Positions 60,226 through 64,000 of a stretch of DNA of 64,000 nt are shown one piece after another (the stretch's first letter is position 1; each line of letters begins with the position of its first letter). The stretch is taken from contig NZ_JACCBA010000001.1 of the NCBI RefSeq assembly GCF_013409365.1, forward strand, positions 9,238,001 through 9,302,000. Direction: 5' to 3'. A model generated the notes under the pieces. It made no database searches and was not told the DNA's origin. It saw nothing but the letters and a program-made list of their open reading frames with translations. Made by a program: the position numbers and the translations under genes. Source of the stretch: Actinomadura luteofluorescens (lineage in GTDB: Bacteria; Actinomycetota; Actinomycetes; Streptosporangiales; Streptosporangiaceae).

Positions 60226-60585
60226 TCAGTGCCGGGCGCGCCGCGCGATCACCACGAGGTCGACGGCGGCGATGACGGCGACCGCCGCGCAGATGCCCGC
60301 CGCGGTCCAGGGGCCGCCGCCCGACGCGTTCAGGGTGAACACGATCGCGGCGGCCACCGCGCCGACCAGCGCGACCGCGGACAGGACCGCCCGCAGCAGC
60401 AGGGGGCTGCGCGCGGTCAGCGGCTCGTCCCCGCGCGGCTGCTCGTGCGGGTACGGCCCGTGCGACCCGGGGCCGTGCCAGCCGGGGTCCTCCCGGCCGA
60501 TGCCGTGCCGCTCGGGCTCGTTCCGGCCGGGTTCGCGCCGGTCAGGCTCGTTCCGGTCGGGCCCGTCCGGTCCGGTGCCGCCCAC
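60226..60585 (-). CDS. small two-helix membrane protein, DUF6343-like
   Basis: A 119-residue protein. The first 50 residues are a Pro/Arg/Glu/Gly-rich low-complexity stretch with imperfect NEP/REP repeats; then EPLTARSPLLLRAVLSAVALVG leads into two membrane helices. The ...EP(V/L)TARSPL(R/L)LR motif is a mark of short Streptomyces membrane proteins of the DUF6343 type. Function is unknown. GTG start, 3 bp after the stop of the gene upstream, so the two are one operon. Confidence 0.65.
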   Translation of the reverse strand: MGGTGPDGPDRNEPDRREPGRNEPERHGIGREDPGWHGPGSHGPYPHEQPRGDEPLTARSPLLLRAVLSAVALVGAVAAAIVFTLNASGGGPWTAAGICAAVAVIAAVDLVVIARRARH

Positions 60586-60588
60586 GGC

Positions 60589-61041
60589 TCACCTGGCGTA
60601 GGTGCCGACGAGCGTCGCCGACGCGACGATCTTGTCCTCGACGGCGGTGCGCAGGTCCTCGGCGGTGAAGCCGTCGCGCAGCCCGGACGGCTCCGCCAGC
60701 CCGTACAGCCGGAAGAAGTACCGGTGCGGGTCGTCGCCCACCGGGGGCTTCGGCCCGCCGTAGCCCGCGGAGCCGTAGTCGTTGCGCCCGAGGACGGCGC
60801 CGGTCGGCCGCTCCCCGGCGTCCAGCCCGGTGGTCACCGGGTCGATGCCGGCGAGCAGCCAGTGCGCGAACGTGCCGGACGGGGCGTCGGGGTCCTCGCA
60901 CGCCAGGGCCAGCTCCACCACCCGCTCGGGGACGGGCGACCACTCCAGCGGCGGCGAGAGGTCCCCGCTGTCGTGGGAGTAGTCCGACGGCATGAGCGTG
61001 TGGTCGCCGAAGGCGGCGCTCCTCAGCGTCATCTCTTCCAT
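60589..61041 (-). CDS. YbhB/YbcL-type PEBP (Raf-kinase-inhibitor-like) protein
   Basis: A 150-residue phosphatidylethanolamine-binding-family protein. DLSPPLEWSPVPERVVELALACEDPDAP and FAHWLLAGID, then YGSAGYGGPKPP and HRYFFRLYGL, are the family's binding-pocket segments (DPDAP, HW, GPKPP, HRY). Bacterial members have no agreed function; anion or ligand binding is supposed. The start could be ATG 61041 or ATG 61032. Confidence 0.85.
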   Translation of the reverse strand: MEEMTLRSAAFGDHTLMPSDYSHDSGDLSPPLEWSPVPERVVELALACEDPDAPSGTFAHWLLAGIDPVTTGLDAGERPTGAVLGRNDYGSAGYGGPKPPVGDDPHRYFFRLYGLAEPSGLRDGFTAEDLRTAVEDKIVASATLVGTYAR

Positions 61042-61101
61042 GGGGTGCTCGTGCCCCGTGACGCCCGGTCGATGCACGCGCCGTCCCGGTCCCCGCGCTG
61101 G

Positions 61102-62127
61102 TCAGCCCGCGCTGGAGGCCGCCCAGATGTTGATCCCCGCCTCGACGGCGTCCCGGTCGATCGCGGCGAGCTCGTCGGGGGTGAAGTCGAGCCGGTCGAG
61201 GGCGGCGAGGTTCTCCTCCAGTTGCGCGACGCTGCTCGCGCCGATCAGCGCCGAGGTGACCCGGCCGTCCCGCAGCGACCAGGCCAGGGCCATCTGGGCG
61301 AGCGACTGCCCGCGCGATCCGGCGATCTCGTGGAGGGTGCGGACATGCCGCAGGTTCTCCTCGGTGAGCAGGTCCGTGGACAGCGACGTGCCCCTGCTCG
61401 CCCGGGACCCCTCCGGGACGCCGTCGAGGTACTTGCCGGTCAGCATGCCCTGCGCCAGCGGCGAGAACGCGATGCAGCCGGCGCCCTCCCGGTCGAGCGT
61501 GTCGAGCAGCCCGCCCTCGATCCAGCGGTTGAGCATCGAGTAGGACGGCTGGTGGATCAGCAGCGGGGTCCCCATCTCGCGCAGGATCGCCGCCGCCTCG
61601 GCGGTGCGCTCGGGGGAGTAGGACGAGATCCCCGCGTACAGCGCCTTCCCGGACCGGACGGCCCGGTCCAGCGCCCCCATCGTCTCCTCCAGCGGCGTCT
61701 CCGGGTCGAAGCGGTGGCTGTAGAAGATGTCCACGTAGTCGACGCCCATCCGGCGCAGCGACTGGTCCAGGCTCGCGAGCAGGTACTTGCGCGACCCCCA
61801 TTCGCCGTACGGGCCCGGCCACATGTCGTAGCCCGCCTTGGTCGAGATGATCATCTCGTCCCGGTACGGGGCGAGGTCCTCGCGCAGGATCCGGCCGAAG
61901 TTGATCTCCGCGGACCCGTACGGGGGGCCGTAGTTGTTGGCGAGGTCGAAGTGGGTCACGCCGAGGTCGAACGCGCGCCGCAGGATGGCCCGCTGCACGT
62001 CCAGCGGCCGGTCGTCGCCGAAGTTGTGCCACAGCCCCAGCGAGATCGCCGGCAGCCGCAGCCCGCTCCGCCCGCACCGCCGGTAGGGGATGCGCTCGTA
62101 TCGCTCACTGTCTGCCACAAAGGTCAT
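61102..62127 (-). CDS. aldo/keto reductase, YghZ-like
   Basis: A 341-residue AKR of the AKR14/YghZ group (L-glyceraldehyde-3-phosphate reductase in E. coli). The tetrad is Asp61, Tyr66 (FDLANNYGPPYGSAE), Lys97 (ISTKAGYDMWPG) and His138 (FYSHRFD). The N-terminal YERIPYRRCGRSGLRLPAISLGLW is diagnostic. It reduces small aldehydes with NADPH, including methylglyoxal. No clear ribosome-binding site lies before the ATG at 62127; the family begins here. It is divergent from the long protein at the window end. Confidence 0.87.
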   Translation of the reverse strand: MTFVADSERYERIPYRRCGRSGLRLPAISLGLWHNFGDDRPLDVQRAILRRAFDLGVTHFDLANNYGPPYGSAEINFGRILREDLAPYRDEMIISTKAGYDMWPGPYGEWGSRKYLLASLDQSLRRMGVDYVDIFYSHRFDPETPLEETMGALDRAVRSGKALYAGISSYSPERTAEAAAILREMGTPLLIHQPSYSMLNRWIEGGLLDTLDREGAGCIAFSPLAQGMLTGKYLDGVPEGSRASRGTSLSTDLLTEENLRHVRTLHEIAGSRGQSLAQMALAWSLRDGRVTSALIGASSVAQLEENLAALDRLDFTPDELAAIDRDAVEAGINIWAASSAG

Positions 62128-62225
62128 GGCCAGGAGTATTTCAGGACACATGGCTTGCCGAACGCGCCGCCGGTCCGCCATCATCGGCACATGATCTTCA
62201 GGAAGGGCGGTCGCCGCCCGGGCCG

Positions 62226-64000
62226 TTGAGCCCCGCCGAGCCGGTCTGGGAACCGGCCCTCGAAGCCCTGCCGTACCCGCGCCGCATGCGGGAGCTCGCC
62301 CTGCGGGCCCGCCGCGCCGCCGGGACCCCCGAACTCCGCGAGGCCCTCGCCGACCTTTCGGCTCGCGGGCCCTGCGAACGCCGGACCGCCCTGCACATCG
62401 CCTTGGCAGCGCGCGATCTCCCGTACCTGGAACGCGTCCTCGCGGGTCCCGACATGGCGCTGCGCCGCGCCGCCCTGCGGGCCGTCCGCACGCTGCCCGT
62501 CTCCGACGACGCCGCGGCGGCGGTGCTGGACGACGCGCCCGCCGACCTGCGCCGCGCGCTCTACAGGACGCTCCGTCACTCCCGCCGCGCGGCGCTCGCC
62601 GACCGGCTCCTGCCGGACGTCCGCGAACGCTGGGGCGACCGCGAAGCCGCGGCCCTCCTGCCGGCCTGCACGAGCGAGACGGCCGCGCGGCTCCTGCCCG
62701 ATCTGGAGCACGCGGTCACCGCGTGGCGCGCCCTGGCCGAACGCCATCCCGGGGCCTTCCTCGCCCGCGGCCGCGACCATGCGCGCGGATGGTCCTGGTG
62801 GAGGCGGTGCAGGGCCGGCCTCCCGGCGCTGGTCCGCCATGATCCGGCCGGGGTTCTGGAACTGCTCGAGGCCAACGGCCGCCGCCTGGCGCTGACGCGG
62901 CTGCCGAGCACCTGCTTCCCGGCCCTGTTCAGGTTCGACCCGGTCAGGGCAGCGCGGGTGGTGCGGCGAGCGGGCCTCTGGAACCGGTTCCCGGCCGCGT
63001 ACTTCGAGCACGTGGGCCGCCTGCCTGCAGAGGAGCTCCAGGAGTTCGTTCCGTCCGACCCGCACTCGCTGCGCGAGCTCCTCGCGCACGTCCCGCCGGG
63101 CCGCCGGGCCGAGGTCTACGACCTCGCGCAAGGAGATGGGCACCCGGGCCTGGCGGCGCTGCCGCTGCTCGCCCTCCTGCCCCCGGACCGGGCGGCCGGA
63201 GAGGCTCGCCGGATGCTCGACTGGCACGGCTCGGTGTGGCACTCGCCGCGATCCCGGCTGGACGACCCCGGGATACCGCTGAAGCTCACGGCCCATCTCC
63301 CGTACGCGGAGGCGGCCGGGCCGCTGAGGGAGGCGGCGCTCGGCGGGGACCCCCGGCTGCGCGGGCTCGCCCGCACCCTCCTGGTCGAGGCGACCGCCCG
63401 CACCGGCGGCGCGGCGCCCCTGCGCGACCTCGTCGTCGAACTCGCACGCCGCACGCGCAACGAACGGGATCCGCTACGGGCGGAGCTCGTGGCCGCCCTG
63501 GCCTCCGTCGAGGTCCACCTCCTGGACGACGCGTTCGCCGAGCCGCTGGAGGAGATCGCCGCCGCGTCCGTCGGCGCGCGGGACTCCTCCCCGGCCACCC
63601 GGCGGGGGCTGCGCGATCTGGCGGACCGCGTCCTCGCCCATTCGGCGCAGCCCGCGCTCCTGCGGTGGGCGCTCGGCGCCTACGCCCTCCTCGTGGCCCG
63701 GCGGGGGACGGAGGCGCTCGACGGCCACCGCCTCGACCGCGTGCTTCCCCGCGGCCGGGAGCGCGAGCTGTTCGCCGTCCTGCGCCCCGAGCCGGATGAC
63801 CACGAGGTGGTCGTCGCGCTTGCCCGGGCCCTCGGACGGCGGGCGTTCGCGCTGGCGGACCTCCAGGACCGGCTGCGGACGGCGGTCCGCGAGGCGCCCG
63901 AGCCGCTCGCCCGAGAGGCCGCGGCGCTGTGGCTGGCCGACCCGGCGCGGCGCGAACGGCGCGCCGCGGAGCTGGCGGCCGCCGACGCCTCCGCGATCGC
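62226..64000 (+). CDS. long alpha-helical repeat-like protein, 3' end outside the window
   Basis: At least 591 residues, open to the right edge with no stop. It is built of alternating Leu/Ala/Arg-rich helices (AALRAVRTLPVSDDAAAAVLDDAPADLRRALYRTLRHSRR; RDLADRVLAHSAQPALLRWAL), resembling HEAT/ARM-type scaffolds, but no clear repeat period is proven by eye. Function is not known. The start is TTG at 62226, overlapping the stop of a 12-codon ATG frame (62191-62229) as TTGA; ATG 62286 is an alternative. Domains past 64000 cannot be seen. Confidence 0.6.
   Translation, partial: MSPAEPVWEPALEALPYPRRMRELALRARRAAGTPELREALADLSARGPCERRTALHIALAARDLPYLERVLAGPDMALRRAALRAVRTLPVSDDAAAAVLDDAPADLRRALYRTLRHSRRAALADRLLPDVRERWGDREAAALLPACTSETAARLLPDLEHAVTAWRALAERHPGAFLARGRDHARGWSWWRRCRAGLPALVRHDPAGVLELLEANGRRLALTRLPSTCFPALFRFDPVRAARVVRRAGLWNRFPAAYFEHVGRLPAEELQEFVPSDPHSLRELLAHVPPGRRAEVYDLAQGDGHPGLAALPLLALLPPDRAAGEARRMLDWHGSVWHSPRSRLDDPGIPLKLTAHLPYAEAAGPLREAALGGDPRLRGLARTLLVEATARTGGAAPLRDLVVELARRTRNERDPLRAELVAALASVEVHLLDDAFAEPLEEIAAASVGARDSSPATRRGLRDLADRVLAHSAQPALLRWALGAYALLVARRGTEALDGHRLDRVLPRGRERELFAVLRPEPDDHEVVVALARALGRRAFALADLQDRLRTAVREAPEPLAREAAALWLADPARRERRAAELAAADASAI

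Noticed and set aside
62191..62229. A 12-codon leader peptide gene before the long repeat-like protein
   Set aside because: It has no clear ribosome-binding site; the TTGA overlap is noted in that gene's entry but not strong enough for a feature.

Overview
This 64-kb window is chromosomal DNA of a very high-GC actinobacterium. Support comes from dense G/C-ended codons, GTG and TTG starts, many 1- to 4-bp overlapping gene junctions, promoters of the TTGACT-18-TAGGGT kind, class II HelD, QsdR-like and TetR regulators, an IdeR/DmdR-like iron box and a DUF664-type DinB protein. A Thermomonosporaceae member such as Actinomadura is my best guess, but that is inference from gene content. I find no rRNA, tRNA, CRISPR array or prophage. 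Nearly all of the window is single-copy metabolic genes.

Layout. 1-8 kb: the start of a DinB-like gene, a small anchored protein, a molybdopterin oxidoreductase, a divergent ThyX, a dienelactone hydrolase, a small exported protein, an XRE regulator and a flavohaemoglobin. 8-18 kb: a peptidase C26 enzyme; an esterase-crotonase pair; an acyl-CoA dehydrogenase with a TetR gene; a ROK regulator; a single-chain acyl-CoA carboxylase; an orphan and degenerate ABC ATPase. 18-29 kb: an SDR, HelD, a TetR gene divergent from two tandem SnoaL-like genes with paired operators, two coupled acyl-CoA dehydrogenases with an operator at the promoter, a strong bidirectional terminator, a PLP enzyme/adenylate kinase/Usp group, a XdhC-like protein coupled to an alcohol dehydrogenase, and an ECF sigma factor with a SnoaL tail.

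30-37 kb is a beta-ketoadipate operon, pcaIJ-pcaHG-pcaB-pcaD-pcaC-(IclR)-pobA, almost every gene overlapping the next. It converts 4-hydroxybenzoate through protocatechuate to beta-ketoadipyl-CoA. pcaF is absent, and pcaD and pcaC are separate rather than fused as pcaL. 37-42 kb: a PAP2-family gene lies between two directly repeated copies of a 180-bp palindromic element whose ends are CTAG. Next come cyanophycin synthetase and cyanophycinase (cphA, cphB), opposed to a QsdR-like regulator.

42-53 kb: an ABC1/AarF kinase, an iron-box-controlled siderophore-interacting protein, a secreted serine hydrolase, a coupled cyclase/TPP-enzyme pair, glpF-glpK, a secreted trypsin-like protease and a SigB/SigF-type sigma factor. 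53.4-54.7 kb: a solo TnpB (IS1341-type) element with a recognisable right-end RNA is inserted at the very start of a fluoride-exporter pair, and its end appears to supply the Shine-Dalgarno and part of the start codon of the first exporter gene. 55-64 kb: an SDR, a family-9 glycosyltransferase, an MFS exporter with a divergent XRE regulator, a small membrane protein, a PEBP-family protein, an aldo/keto reductase and the start of a long repeat-like protein that runs off the window.

The most unusual structures are the CTAG-bounded dispersed element (three copies), its bracketing of the PAP2 gene, and the TnpB/fluoride-exporter junction.
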